DNA of 16,878 nucleotides from Methanobacteriota archaeon (GCA_012719315.1 JAAYAP010000073.1:1-16878), one strand, 5' to 3'. Shown: positions 1 through 6,693, counted from the first letter of the stretch. Notes: generated from the sequence alone by a model not told the origin. Program-made: numbers and translations.

Positions 1-248
1 CCCGGGCCTGCCAGTTTCAGCACGGTCTTGACCTTGTCGAGATCCAGACCGAGCTCCAACTCGTCGGCGGAGAAGGACTCGAACGCCTTGGCCCCGATGT
101 TGAGCTCGATCATCGCCACATGCGCGGGATCGACCGCTTTCAGGCTCATGCCGTCAGCATCGACCGTGAACTTCACCTCATCGATCAGGGTCGAGATCAC
201 GTTGACGAGCCCCTTCAATGTCTCTGATTTCATTTCCGCCTTGAACAT
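1..248 (-). CDS. pcn: DNA polymerase sliding clamp (PCNA), N-terminal part, cut by window edge
   Basis: This is the start of the archaeal PCNA clamp, which encircles DNA and tethers polymerase, FEN1, ligase and other replication proteins. About 82 residues are visible, starting MFKAEMKSETLKGLVNVIST. The DGMSLKAVDPAHVAMIEL stretch is the characteristic first-domain signature, followed by the acidic FESF..DELELGLDLDKVKTVLK helix. The start is fixed by a strong GGAGGT ribosome-binding site 8 nt upstream. The gene begins 24 nt after the transcription factor S gene on the same strand, an arrangement common in euryarchaea, so the two are probably cotranscribed. The C-terminal two thirds lie outside the window, so the interdomain loop and subunit contacts cannot be checked. 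Confidence 0.93.
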   Translation of the reverse strand, partial: MFKAEMKSETLKGLVNVISTLIDEVKFTVDADGMSLKAVDPAHVAMIELNIGAKAFESFSADELELGLDLDKVKTVLKLAGP

Positions 249-272
249 GATGAAAAACCTCCGGTACGGAGT

Positions 273-569
273 TCAATACTCCCTCCATGAATAATTGCAT
301 TTGCAGCAACGGTAGATCCTCGTCTCAGGCTCATCGGCTGCACGGGTCTGTCTGATGACGAAGTATGCCTCGGTGTGCCCGCATTCGCTGCAGGCTATAC
401 GGGTTTTGGGCAAGGTCGCTACATGCTCTCTGATAACCACGGTCTCCTTGTCCTTGGATTCGGTTTTGAACACCTGGCTGTTATTATCTATGTCCTTGAC
501 AGCGCCGCATGCGTTGCATACGTATCTGCCGTCCTTCGGGAACATTATCGAGCCGCACGTGCAAAACAA
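273..569 (-). CDS. tfs: Transcription factor S (archaeal TFIIS-like transcript cleavage factor)
   Basis: A 98-residue factor that enters the RNA polymerase funnel and stimulates cleavage of backtracked RNA. It has two zinc ribbons: C3/C5 with C18/C21 at the N-terminus (as in RpoM/RPB9), and C60-x2-C63 with C88-x2-C91 at the C-terminus. The catalytic acidic pair D79-E80 lies in the family signature QTRAADEPETRIYRC. The length is normal for the family (about 100-110). The start is a TTG at 569, because the nearby ATG triplets are out of frame; an AGAGG motif lies about 8 nt upstream. A TATA-like TTATTAATA lies about 35-43 nt upstream. PCNA follows after 24 nt on the same strand. Confidence 0.95.
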   Translation of the reverse strand: MFCTCGSIMFPKDGRYVCNACGAVKDIDNNSQVFKTESKDKETVVIREHVATLPKTRIACSECGHTEAYFVIRQTRAADEPETRIYRCCKCNYSWREY

Positions 570-603
570 GTCATCATCCTCTGAACCCTAAGATAGCTGA
601 CCG

Positions 604-612
604 TATTAATAA
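604..612 (-). promoter_or_regulatory. Candidate TATA element for the tfs-pcn unit
   Basis: On the minus strand the sequence reads TTATTAATA, the only AT-rich block in the 77-bp gap between the membrane-protein gene end (647) and the TTG start of tfs (569). A TSS about 25 nt downstream would fall near 580, giving a short leader that still includes the AGAGG motif. Inferred from sequence and spacing only. Confidence 0.45.
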
Positions 613-646
613 CTTATCCAGTAGTGCGCACGACCATCCGAACGCA

Positions 647-1411
647 TCATTTTTTGCGGTGGGTCGACCTGTCGAGGATACCCGAGAACGGGTCGGGACC
701 GTCACTGCGAGACGTCCGACCGCCTTGGACGGTTTTGTCGACCGGATCCGGCGCAACCGCCGACGGAGGCATGCCGCGGTCGGCGTATCGGCCGGGATCG
801 GAACGTTTGGAATCGGGATTGAGGTTCACCGAGATCCTCTGGGATTCCATGCAGTCCTCGAACGACTCGAAACCCAGCGTCCTACTCCGATCGTACGCCT
901 CCATCGACCTGGCGGGCGGCCTCATGGCGCTCTTGACCGCACCCGTGGCGAGCAGGTCGGCGGTCTCTTTGCGGATCTGTCCGGCGAGCGTCCCTCCGAC
1001 CAGGCCGAAGACGAGCGTCAACAACACGTTGACCAGCATCGGCGCGGATGTGCCCGGGTGGAAGAACGTCGCCAGGTATGCGCCTGCCAGCCCTCTCAGG
1101 CCCTCGATGCTGCCGGCCGCGAGGTCGGCGGGCGTATCGGGGAACGCCCCGGGAGCCAACACCGGGAATGCCAGTCCCCATGCGCAGACCAGGACCGCCC
1201 CGGCCGCGGCGGCGGAGCACAGGATCCCCTTGTACGCCGAGCCGCACTTCCTGCCGCAGACGTATCCGGCGACGGCGGGCCCCAGGATCGGGACCCACCA
1301 TAGTGTTACCGAGAGGAACGCCCCCAAGACCAGCGCTATGCGCATATCGTACACGTTCGCCCCGATGCCGATCACCTTGTCGCGGATCTTCCCGATCCTT
1401 CCCAAAACCAT
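647..1411 (-). CDS. Hypothetical membrane protein, Gly-rich three-helix N-terminus and long hydrophilic tail
   Basis: I do not recognise this 254-residue protein with confidence. Three hydrophobic stretches are visible at about residues 25-51, 62-86 and 125-146. The first contains a Gly-rich block (GPAVAGYVCGRKCG) reminiscent of small archaeal DUF5518-type membrane proteins; that likeness is only an impression. From about residue 150 to the end the protein is hydrophilic and rich in Arg, Asp, Ser and Pro, probably a cytosolic tail. The start ATG is preceded by AGGGGA, a weak ribosome-binding site 8 nt away. It lies 63 nt downstream of the 401-residue membrane protein on the same strand, so the two may be cotranscribed. 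No catalytic motif is apparent. Confidence 0.7.
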   Translation of the reverse strand: MVLGRIGKIRDKVIGIGANVYDMRIALVLGAFLSVTLWWVPILGPAVAGYVCGRKCGSAYKGILCSAAAAGAVLVCAWGLAFPVLAPGAFPDTPADLAAGSIEGLRGLAGAYLATFFHPGTSAPMLVNVLLTLVFGLVGGTLAGQIRKETADLLATGAVKSAMRPPARSMEAYDRSRTLGFESFEDCMESQRISVNLNPDSKRSDPGRYADRGMPPSAVAPDPVDKTVQGGRTSRSDGPDPFSGILDRSTHRKK

Positions 1412-1474
1412 GGTCGAATCCCCTGTCCGCGGACCTGCGTCCGCCCGGACGGCTGCCCGGTCAGCTGCGGCCGG

Positions 1475-2680
1475 TCATCTCCCTGCGCCTTTCTTCTTGG
1501 ACGCACGTTGCGCTTTCAGGTTCTCCCGCACGGTTCTGGCGATCTCCTCGGCCTGTTCTTTGCCGTCGGTGATGCCGTCCGTCTTGTAGCGGAGCACCGT
1601 CCACCCCTCCGACCTCAGCTTCTCGTCGGTCGGACCGCTCTCGTCGGGCGATACGTAGACCGCCACCCTGCTCTTCACGAACGCCACCGGGATGCGGTGG
1701 GGCCCGTAGTCCCTCCTGCAACGCAACCCTTTGTTCCAGGCCGCGCGCCTCACCATGACATCGGGGGTCTCGGGATACATCATCGCATCCTCGTGCGACC
1801 CGTCCGCGTCCGTTTCCCCTTCGGGAGCCGCTTCCGCTTCGCGGCCCTTGTCCTCGGACATCTTGGCATCCCGAGCCGTGGCGGCTTCTTTGGAGCTCAT
1901 GATCCTGAGCTTCGGGAGCTCCTCGGCCCGTTCCGGTTCCGCGGTCTGCACGGGAGCGTCGGCGGAAGCCGGTTCGGCCGGGCGTATCGCGACCGCGGTC
2001 GGTGCCGCGGGCGGATTCATGTCGATCGTCGCCGGCCTGTTCTCGTTCGGCGGCGCGGATTCCGCGACATCGGCGGATCCGTCGGAGTAGGATACGGCCG
2101 GTGCCGTGCGGACTGTCGGCGACGCCTCCGGCTCCTGCCGGTCCGGTCCGCCCTCCAGGATCCGGGGCAACGACGAGCTGGCGACCCAGAAGGCCGCGGC
2201 CGCGGCGAACGGGAGCCCCGATCCGGTGAACATCGCCGTCAGCACCATCAGCGCCACGGAGATCCCGGAAAGGGCCAACGCCGGGTTCCTGCCCGATATC
2301 CAGTTGAATCCCGTCTCCGAAAGCGCCGCGAAGACCGCGAGAATCATGAACAGGGCCCATGCGAGAGAACCGTCCCCCGACACCCCGAGCAGGATCAACG
2401 CCGCCGCCGCCAGGGTCACGAGCGCCCCGCGGACCTTGGCGATGAAGACCCCGTCCCTGCTCTTGATGAACAAACCCGCTCCGGCCACGATGCCGAGCAC
2501 ACCTGCGACGACCGTTCCGGCCACGTAGGCAGGCGCACCCCTCAGTTCCGATAACGCACTCGAACCGGGTTCGAATCCGGTCGTCATGATGATGGCGGCC
2601 ATCAGCGCCGCCGCATACACGAGCACGGCAGAGAATCCGATGAGTCCCAGAGTCCTGCTGTCGCCGAGTCTTGATCCCAT
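1475..2680 (-). CDS. Multi-pass membrane protein with C-terminal Vsr/DUF559-like domain (probably catalytically inactive)
   Basis: A 401-residue protein in three parts. Residues 1-171 hold five or six hydrophobic segments (about 10-32, 49-72, 82-101, 104-125, 132-152 and 153-171); the layout, including a PGSSALSEL loop after the first helix, loosely recalls DUF998-type proteins. Residues 172-308 form a low-complexity Ala/Pro/Glu-rich linker. Residues 309-395 (from MVRRAAWNKGLRCRRDYGPH through GWTVLRYKTD) resemble the restriction-endonuclease-like fold of Vsr or DUF559: a basic GLRCRR, the core strand FVKSRVAVYV, and a late GWTVLR strand. The acidic residue expected just before the core strand (PDIVF or IVDF in active members) is absent: here the sequence is IPVAF. 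It may therefore be a binding or sensing domain. Function unknown. It is divergent from aCPSF2. Confidence 0.72.
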   Translation of the reverse strand: MGSRLGDSRTLGLIGFSAVLVYAAALMAAIIMTTGFEPGSSALSELRGAPAYVAGTVVAGVLGIVAGAGLFIKSRDGVFIAKVRGALVTLAAAALILLGVSGDGSLAWALFMILAVFAALSETGFNWISGRNPALALSGISVALMVLTAMFTGSGLPFAAAAAFWVASSSLPRILEGGPDRQEPEASPTVRTAPAVSYSDGSADVAESAPPNENRPATIDMNPPAAPTAVAIRPAEPASADAPVQTAEPERAEELPKLRIMSSKEAATARDAKMSEDKGREAEAAPEGETDADGSHEDAMMYPETPDVMVRRAAWNKGLRCRRDYGPHRIPVAFVKSRVAVYVSPDESGPTDEKLRSEGWTVLRYKTDGITDGKEQAEEIARTVRENLKAQRASKKKGAGR

Positions 2681-2748
2681 GGGCGGTCATCGCCCTATCC
2701 GGATTAGTAGTTTTCCCGAACCGCCGCGGATCGACGGCCGATTCAATG

Positions 2749-2790
2749 TGATAAAGTAAATATATATCCAGCCGCTAACATGCTTTATCA
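2749..2790. promoter_or_regulatory. Divergent promoter with an 8-bp inverted repeat around the TATA element
   Basis: An AT block at 2757-2768 (plus strand AAATATATAT, minus strand ATATATATTTA) can serve as TATA box in either direction: plus toward aCPSF2, minus toward the 401-residue membrane protein. It is flanked by a perfect inverted repeat, TGATAAAG at 2749-2756 and CTTTATCA at 2783-2790, 26 bp apart. The minus gene would have a leader of roughly 55 nt and the plus gene one of roughly 110 nt. A second weaker element, CTATAACG, sits near 2791 for the plus direction. Regulator binding is inferred from the symmetry. Confidence 0.5.
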
Positions 2791-2833
2791 ACTATAACGC
2801 GGGGCGGTATTGGCCCTACGTTATCTCACTGTC

Positions 2834-2854
2834 AAAGGGGCCGTGCGCCCCTTT
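2834..2854 (+). promoter_or_regulatory. Strong stem-loop in the 5' leader of the aCPSF2 gene
   Basis: AAAGGGGC (2834-2841) and GCCCCTTT (2847-2854) form a perfect 8-bp stem with a 5-nt loop. It lies downstream of the predicted promoter and about 47 nt before the start codon. There is no T-run after it, and it points into a gene, so it is unlikely to be a terminator. A role in transcript stability or autoregulation by the encoded ribonuclease is inference. Confidence 0.55.
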
Positions 2855-2901
2855 CCACAAAATCCTTCGGATGCGAAGGTGAATACTACGAAGAGTTGAG
2901 C

Positions 2902-4140
2902 ATGATGTTAATGAAATTTAGATTCCTTGGCGGCGCCGATATAGTCGGCCGCATGGGCATGACCATGGAGGGCGACGGCAAGAACATATTGGTAGAATAC
3001 GGCATGAGTCCCTCGAAACCCCCGGAGTACCCGATCTCCCCGCCCCGCGTGGACCATCTTTTCCTGACCCACTGCCACCTGGATCACTGCGGGATGGTCC
3101 CGGCGGTGTGCGGCAGGGACGGGTGCGAGCTTTTCACGACGCCCCTGACCGCCGAGATCTCGGAGATAATGATGTACGACAGCCTGAAGATCGCCAAAGC
3201 CGAGGGGTATCCCGAACCCTACACCGACACCGACGTGGACAAGACCATGCGGTGCGTGGCGCCCCTGACCTTCGGCGACGAGATCGAACTGGGCAACATC
3301 GAGGTCGCGGTCCACTCCGCGGGGCATGTGCCCGGCGCGGCCATGTTCGAGTTCTCCTGCGACAACAGCACGCTGTACACGGGGGATCTGCACACCGCCG
3401 ACCAGGGCCTGGTCCTCGGCGCGAAACCCGTGAAGTGCACCAACCTGTTCATCGAGGGGACCTACGGAGGCCGCAACCACCCCGACAGGAAGAGCACCGT
3501 GGACAGCTTCATCGCCAAGATCGAAGAGGTCATCGACCGCGGCGGCACGGTCATCATACCCTGTTTCGCGGTCGGCAGGACCCAGGAGATCATGATTCTG
3601 CTGAAGGACCTCGGCTACGAGATGTGGGTGGACGGCATGGGCCGCTCGGTCACACGCCTGTTCCTAGACTACCCCGAGTACCTCAGGGACCCGAAGGCAC
3701 TGAAATCCGCCAGGAGGGCGTTCATGGAAGTGCGCAACTCGGGCATGCGGAGACGTGCCAGCAAGGGCAAGATCATCGTGACCACAGGCGGCATGCTCGA
3801 CGGCGGGCCCGTGCTCGGCTATATCAGGGACCACCGGAACGACCCCAAGAGCGCGATACTGCTCGTCGGCTATCAGGCCGAGGATACGAACGGCAGGATG
3901 CTGCTGGAGGACAGGCACATGGTCATCGACGACGAGACGGTCAAGATCGAGTGCGAGGTGCAGAAATACGATTTCTCCGCGCATGCCGGGCATGACGAGA
4001 TCATCGACTTCATCGAAGGATGCGATCCCGACAACGTCATCATCATGCACTCAGAGGCGAGGGAGCTGTTCCTGCCCGACCTGCAGAACTACAACGTGAT
4101 ACTCCCGGAGACGGACAAGACGTTCGAGCTGGATGTATGA
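2902..4140 (+). CDS. Metallo-beta-lactamase/beta-CASP ribonuclease, aCPSF2 type
   Basis: A 412-residue cytosolic zinc-dependent ribonuclease related to eukaryotic CPSF73, predicted to act in RNA 3'-end processing or decay. Visible motifs: H57-C-H-L-D-H62 (motif 2), AGHVPG with H142, TGDLH with D162 (motif 4), the EGTYGGRNHP segment, the beta-CASP signature FAVGRTQE near 222-229, and C-terminal SAHAGH and HSEA (motifs B and C). It lacks the N-terminal KH domains of aCPSF1, and its length matches aCPSF2. The start is not settled: ATG 2902 is used here, TTG 2896 lies 6 nt upstream in frame, and the family core begins at ATG 2911 (MKFRFLGGAD). Its stop overlaps the nadC start as ATGA. Confidence 0.9.
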   Translation: MMLMKFRFLGGADIVGRMGMTMEGDGKNILVEYGMSPSKPPEYPISPPRVDHLFLTHCHLDHCGMVPAVCGRDGCELFTTPLTAEISEIMMYDSLKIAKAEGYPEPYTDTDVDKTMRCVAPLTFGDEIELGNIEVAVHSAGHVPGAAMFEFSCDNSTLYTGDLHTADQGLVLGAKPVKCTNLFIEGTYGGRNHPDRKSTVDSFIAKIEEVIDRGGTVIIPCFAVGRTQEIMILLKDLGYEMWVDGMGRSVTRLFLDYPEYLRDPKALKSARRAFMEVRNSGMRRRASKGKIIVTTGGMLDGGPVLGYIRDHRNDPKSAILLVGYQAEDTNGRMLLEDRHMVIDDETVKIECEVQKYDFSAHAGHDEIIDFIEGCDPDNVIIMHSEARELFLPDLQNYNVILPETDKTFELDV

Positions 4141-4964
4141 TGGACGATATCAGGAGATTCCTGGAAGAGGATGTCGGAAGCGGCGATGTCACCGCGGAAC
4201 TGCTCGTGCCGGACGCGATGGGCACGGCCGCGGTGACCTGCGAGGACGACGCCGTGTTGGCAGGCCTCGAGGAGGCCTGCGAGGTGTTCCGCGCTCTGGG
4301 CGCCGAGTGCCGGCCGCTGAACCGGGATGGTGACGCGGTCACCGCGGGCACCGTGGTCATGTCGGTCCACGGATCCATGCGGGCCCTGATCACCGGCGAA
4401 CGGCTCGCGCTCAACCTGCTCATGAGGATGTCGGGGATCCCGACCAAGACCGCCTCGGCGATCCGAGTGATGCGGACGAAGGACCCGGAGATGACGATCG
4501 CGGGGACCCGCAAGACCACGCCCGGCTTCCGCCGCTACGAGAAGAAGGCGATCGCCCTGGGAGGAGGCTGGCCGCACCGCATGGGCCTGTACGACATGAT
4601 CCTCGTCAAAGACAACCACCTGGTGGCGTGCGGAGGCATCGGGAAGGCGCTGGAACTCCTCAAGCAGGCGGCTCCCGGGATGCCCATCGACGTCGAGGTG
4701 ACCTCGGCGGAACAGGGCATGGCCGTGGCGGATCACGGCGTCGACATCATCCTCGCCGACCACATGCCTCCGGAAGAGGTCAGGCGGCTCAGGGATTACG
4801 CGAGATCCGTCTCCCCCGGGACCCGGATCGAGATCTCCGGCAACATGACCGAGGAGAACATCCTCGGGTACGCAGGCTGCGCCGACATCGTCTCGATGGG
4901 CTCGCTCACGCACTCCGTGCGTGCCGTGCACTTCTCGATGGACCTGGACCCCGTAAACGATTAA
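4137..4964 (+). CDS. nadC: Nicotinate-nucleotide pyrophosphorylase (quinolinate phosphoribosyltransferase)
   Basis: A 275-residue enzyme converting quinolinate and PRPP to nicotinate mononucleotide, PPi and CO2 in de novo NAD synthesis. It shows the expected N-terminal EEDVGSGDVTAELLVP, the central ERLALNLLMRMSGIPT helix, the catalytic and PRPP-binding GTRKTTPGFRRYEKKA block, HRMGLYDMILVKDNH, and the C-terminal ISGNMTEENI and SMGSLTHSV phosphate-binding turns. The length is typical (about 275-290). The ATG overlaps the aCPSF2 stop (ATGA), followed at once by a second in-frame ATG, so translation is probably coupled. The partner genes nadA and nadB are not in the window. The stop is TAA. Confidence 0.95.
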   Translation: MMDDIRRFLEEDVGSGDVTAELLVPDAMGTAAVTCEDDAVLAGLEEACEVFRALGAECRPLNRDGDAVTAGTVVMSVHGSMRALITGERLALNLLMRMSGIPTKTASAIRVMRTKDPEMTIAGTRKTTPGFRRYEKKAIALGGGWPHRMGLYDMILVKDNHLVACGGIGKALELLKQAAPGMPIDVEVTSAEQGMAVADHGVDIILADHMPPEEVRRLRDYARSVSPGTRIEISGNMTEENILGYAGCADIVSMGSLTHSVRAVHFSMDLDPVND

Positions 4965-4987
4965 ACCCTGACGCCCATTACCTGTTC

Positions 4988-5200
4988 ATGGCCATCAATC
5001 TAAGCGACCACAAGTGCCAATTCTGCGGCAAGGAGTGCACCAACATCGTCTATGCGGCATTCACCTGCGACGATCCCGAATGCATCGAGAAGGCCAGGCT
5101 CGAGCGGGGAGGGCCGGGCGGCCATCAGAAACGGAAGGCCGAGGGCAAACCCATCATCCCCGACGACCTGCTCGAGCAGGACCTGAAATCGAAGAACTGA
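4988..5200 (+). CDS. Small Cys-rich (probable zinc-binding) protein of unknown function
   Basis: A 70-residue protein that I cannot assign. The N-terminal half carries C10-x2-C13-x3-C17 and C27-x4-C32, a likely zinc-binding knuckle (KCQFCGKEC, then TCDDPECIEKA). The C-terminal half is basic and then acidic (HQKRKAEGK, then LLEQDLKSKN) and looks extended. It starts 23 nt after nadC with no clear Shine-Dalgarno; a weak GATTAAACC at about -26 could allow leaderless transcription, or it may be read through from nadC. Codon use looks like that of the neighbours and the Cys spacing argues against a chance ORF. It ends 22 nt from the convergent purH stop. Confidence 0.75.
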   Translation: MAINLSDHKCQFCGKECTNIVYAAFTCDDPECIEKARLERGGPGGHQKRKAEGKPIIPDDLLEQDLKSKN

Positions 5201-5222
5201 TCCCCGGCGCCGACGACCGGCC

Positions 5223-6434
5223 TCAGATGTTCTCTGCGGATTTCAGATTCGCGGGATGCTCGGGATCCTCTTCGTGCGGGAGGGTCTCGTATTTCTGGAT
5301 CAGCATGCCGCCCTTGATCTTCTTTAGCCTGTACGTCCTCTCCCTGCCGGAGAGTTCGATGGGTGTGTTGGTCTGAAGGATCCTCATGCCGTCGAGGCTC
5401 TTCAGGAAATCCACGACGCCGGCCTCGTAGCCGGGGCAGATCAGGACCTTGACCGCGTGTTTGGACATCATCTCGGCGGTCGCCATGTCGCAGGTGCGGT
5501 TCAGGCACACGGTGCAATTGAGGGTCTCCGCCTCGGGATCGATGCGGTAAGCCGTTCTGTACGCCTCGAGGATCGTATCCGCCGAGGCGATGCCCGAAGG
5601 ATGCCTGTTTTCGATGACGGCTGCCGTGGGCCTGTCGAAATTCGCCACGAGATCCAGGGCCTTGTCCAGATCCATGATGTTCTCGTAAGTGAGTTTGCTG
5701 CCGTGCAGCAGATCGGAGCCGGCCACGGTCACGCCCGGTGCGAACGGCTCCATGTAGAAGGCCGACCTCCTGCCCGATTCCGGATCGTACTCGAAGTCGA
5801 CGACCTTCTCGGTCGGTATGGGGTACGACTTGGGGAGCTTGTCGAGGAACCTCCTGCTCATGTACTGGGCGATCATCGCATCGTAGTTCGCCGTGCTCAC
5901 GAAGGCCTCGGCCATGAGCGAGCGCATATACGACTCCTCCAGCCCGCCGTCCGTCCTGAGCTTCTCAAGGACGAAGGAATACTGATCGGGATCGGTCAGC
6001 ACCGCCACCGCCTTGTAGTTCTTGGCGGCGGCACGGATCATGGTCGGTCCGCCGATGTCGATGTTGTCCAGGATCTCGTCCAGCGTCGTGTCGTCCTTGA
6101 GGACGGTCTGCTTGAAGGGGTACAGGTTGACCACCACCATGTCCACCGGGGCGATCCGCTTGTCGCCGATGGCCTGCATATGCTCCGACAGGTCCCTCCT
6201 CGCCAATATCCCCGCGTGTATGTTGGGGTGCAGGGTCTTCACGCGTCCGTCGAGCATCTCGGGGAACCCGGTGAGATCGGAGACCTCCTTGACCTCCAAT
6301 CCGTTCGCTTTAAGGAGTTTTTGTGTGCCGCCGGTGGAGATCAGCTCCACTCCGAGCAGGGAGAGCCCCCTTGCAAAATCCACGATCCCTGTTTTATCCG
6401 AGACGCTGATTATTGCCCGTTTAATCTTCATCAT
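5223..6434 (-). CDS. purH: PurH: IMP cyclohydrolase with shortened, degenerate AICAR transformylase domain
   Basis: A 403-residue protein against about 510-530 for bifunctional PurH. Residues 1-195 form an intact MGS-like IMP cyclohydrolase domain: STGGTQKLL, LTGFPEMLDGRVKTLHPNIH, VVVNLYPF and IDIGGPTMIRAAAKNY. This domain closes FAICAR to IMP. From about 240 the transformylase fold begins (LLHGSKLTYENIMDLDKAL), but the KHTNPCG loop carrying the catalytic Lys-His is replaced by ENRHPSG (276-282), SAFGG is replaced by ETLNC, and the protein stops shortly after KGGMLIQ, before the conserved VKHVKSN region. Transformylase activity is therefore unlikely. ATG 6434 is chosen for its GGAGG 7 nt upstream; a longer frame to 6497 lacks support. 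PurP, encoded at the window's end, could supply FAICAR. Confidence 0.9.
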   Translation of the reverse strand: MMKIKRAIISVSDKTGIVDFARGLSLLGVELISTGGTQKLLKANGLEVKEVSDLTGFPEMLDGRVKTLHPNIHAGILARRDLSEHMQAIGDKRIAPVDMVVVNLYPFKQTVLKDDTTLDEILDNIDIGGPTMIRAAAKNYKAVAVLTDPDQYSFVLEKLRTDGGLEESYMRSLMAEAFVSTANYDAMIAQYMSRRFLDKLPKSYPIPTEKVVDFEYDPESGRRSAFYMEPFAPGVTVAGSDLLHGSKLTYENIMDLDKALDLVANFDRPTAAVIENRHPSGIASADTILEAYRTAYRIDPEAETLNCTVCLNRTCDMATAEMMSKHAVKVLICPGYEAGVVDFLKSLDGMRILQTNTPIELSGRERTYRLKKIKGGMLIQKYETLPHEEDPEHPANLKSAENI

Positions 6435-6448
6435 AATAATTCCTCCTC

Positions 6449-6475
6449 CCGTGCCGGGGCACGGAGACCGGTCTC
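6449..6475 (-). promoter_or_regulatory. Two abutting palindromes next to the purH ribosome-binding site
   Basis: On the purH mRNA strand, GAGACCGGTCTC (6475-6464) is a perfect 12-bp palindrome and runs directly into CCGTGCCCCGGCACGG (6464-6449), a hairpin with a 6-7 bp stem. Its last bases touch the GGAGGAGG ribosome-binding region. The two share one base, so they could be alternative folds. The position is right for translational control of purH; the mechanism and any ligand are unknown. Confidence 0.5.
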
Positions 6476-6570
6476 TGCTCCGGTGTCTGCAACGCATGTC
6501 CGGAACACGTGATTCAACGTGTGTACCAGGACGTGCCCGTTTCCATCAACCTTCCTACAAACCAATAGGT

Positions 6571-6580
6571 GTATAATAAA
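6571..6580 (-). promoter_or_regulatory. Candidate TATA element for purH
   Basis: The minus strand reads TTTATTATAC. A start about 25 nt downstream would be near 6550, giving a leader of about 115 nt that includes the palindromes at 6449-6475 and a 6-bp hairpin at 6505-6522 (ACACGT/ACGTGT). Short inverted arms ATAGG (6565-6569) and CCTAT (6585-6589) flank the element and might form an operator. Confidence 0.45.
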
Positions 6581-6662
6581 ATATCCTATGTCGGCCGCGG
6601 CATCCGAAATCCCGACACGCGTCGACCGTCCCGGAACGCTCGCCGACCCCGTCCGCACACTA

Positions 6663-6673
6663 ATTTTTTATTC
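6663..6673 (+). promoter_or_regulatory. Candidate TATA element for gdhA
   Basis: TTTTTTATTC-type AT-rich block about 75 nt upstream of the gdhA ATG, in otherwise GC-rich surroundings. It would place the TSS near 6695, at the foot of the leader hairpin. Inferred from composition and position. Confidence 0.35.
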
Positions 6674-6693
6674 TAAGAGATGAATCGCGCAAT

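Noticed and set aside
509..1589. Long plus-strand frames opposite the 254-residue membrane protein
   Set aside because: The translations are Arg/Pro/Ala-rich with no domain; the minus frame shows membrane helices, a start with a ribosome-binding site and operon-like placement.
2834..2854. Transcription terminator
   Set aside because: No T-run follows the hairpin and it lies inside a leader reading into aCPSF2, with no gene ending before it on that strand.
4988..5222. Missing second half of the PurH transformylase displaced by a frameshift
   Set aside because: No minus-strand frame downstream of the purH stop shows VKHVKSN, GAGQ or other late transformylase motifs; a different gene lies there on the other strand.
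6431..6658. 75-codon minus frame in the purH-gdhA intergenic region
   Set aside because: It overlaps the purH start in another frame, spans the TATA candidate and leader structures, and has no recognisable features.
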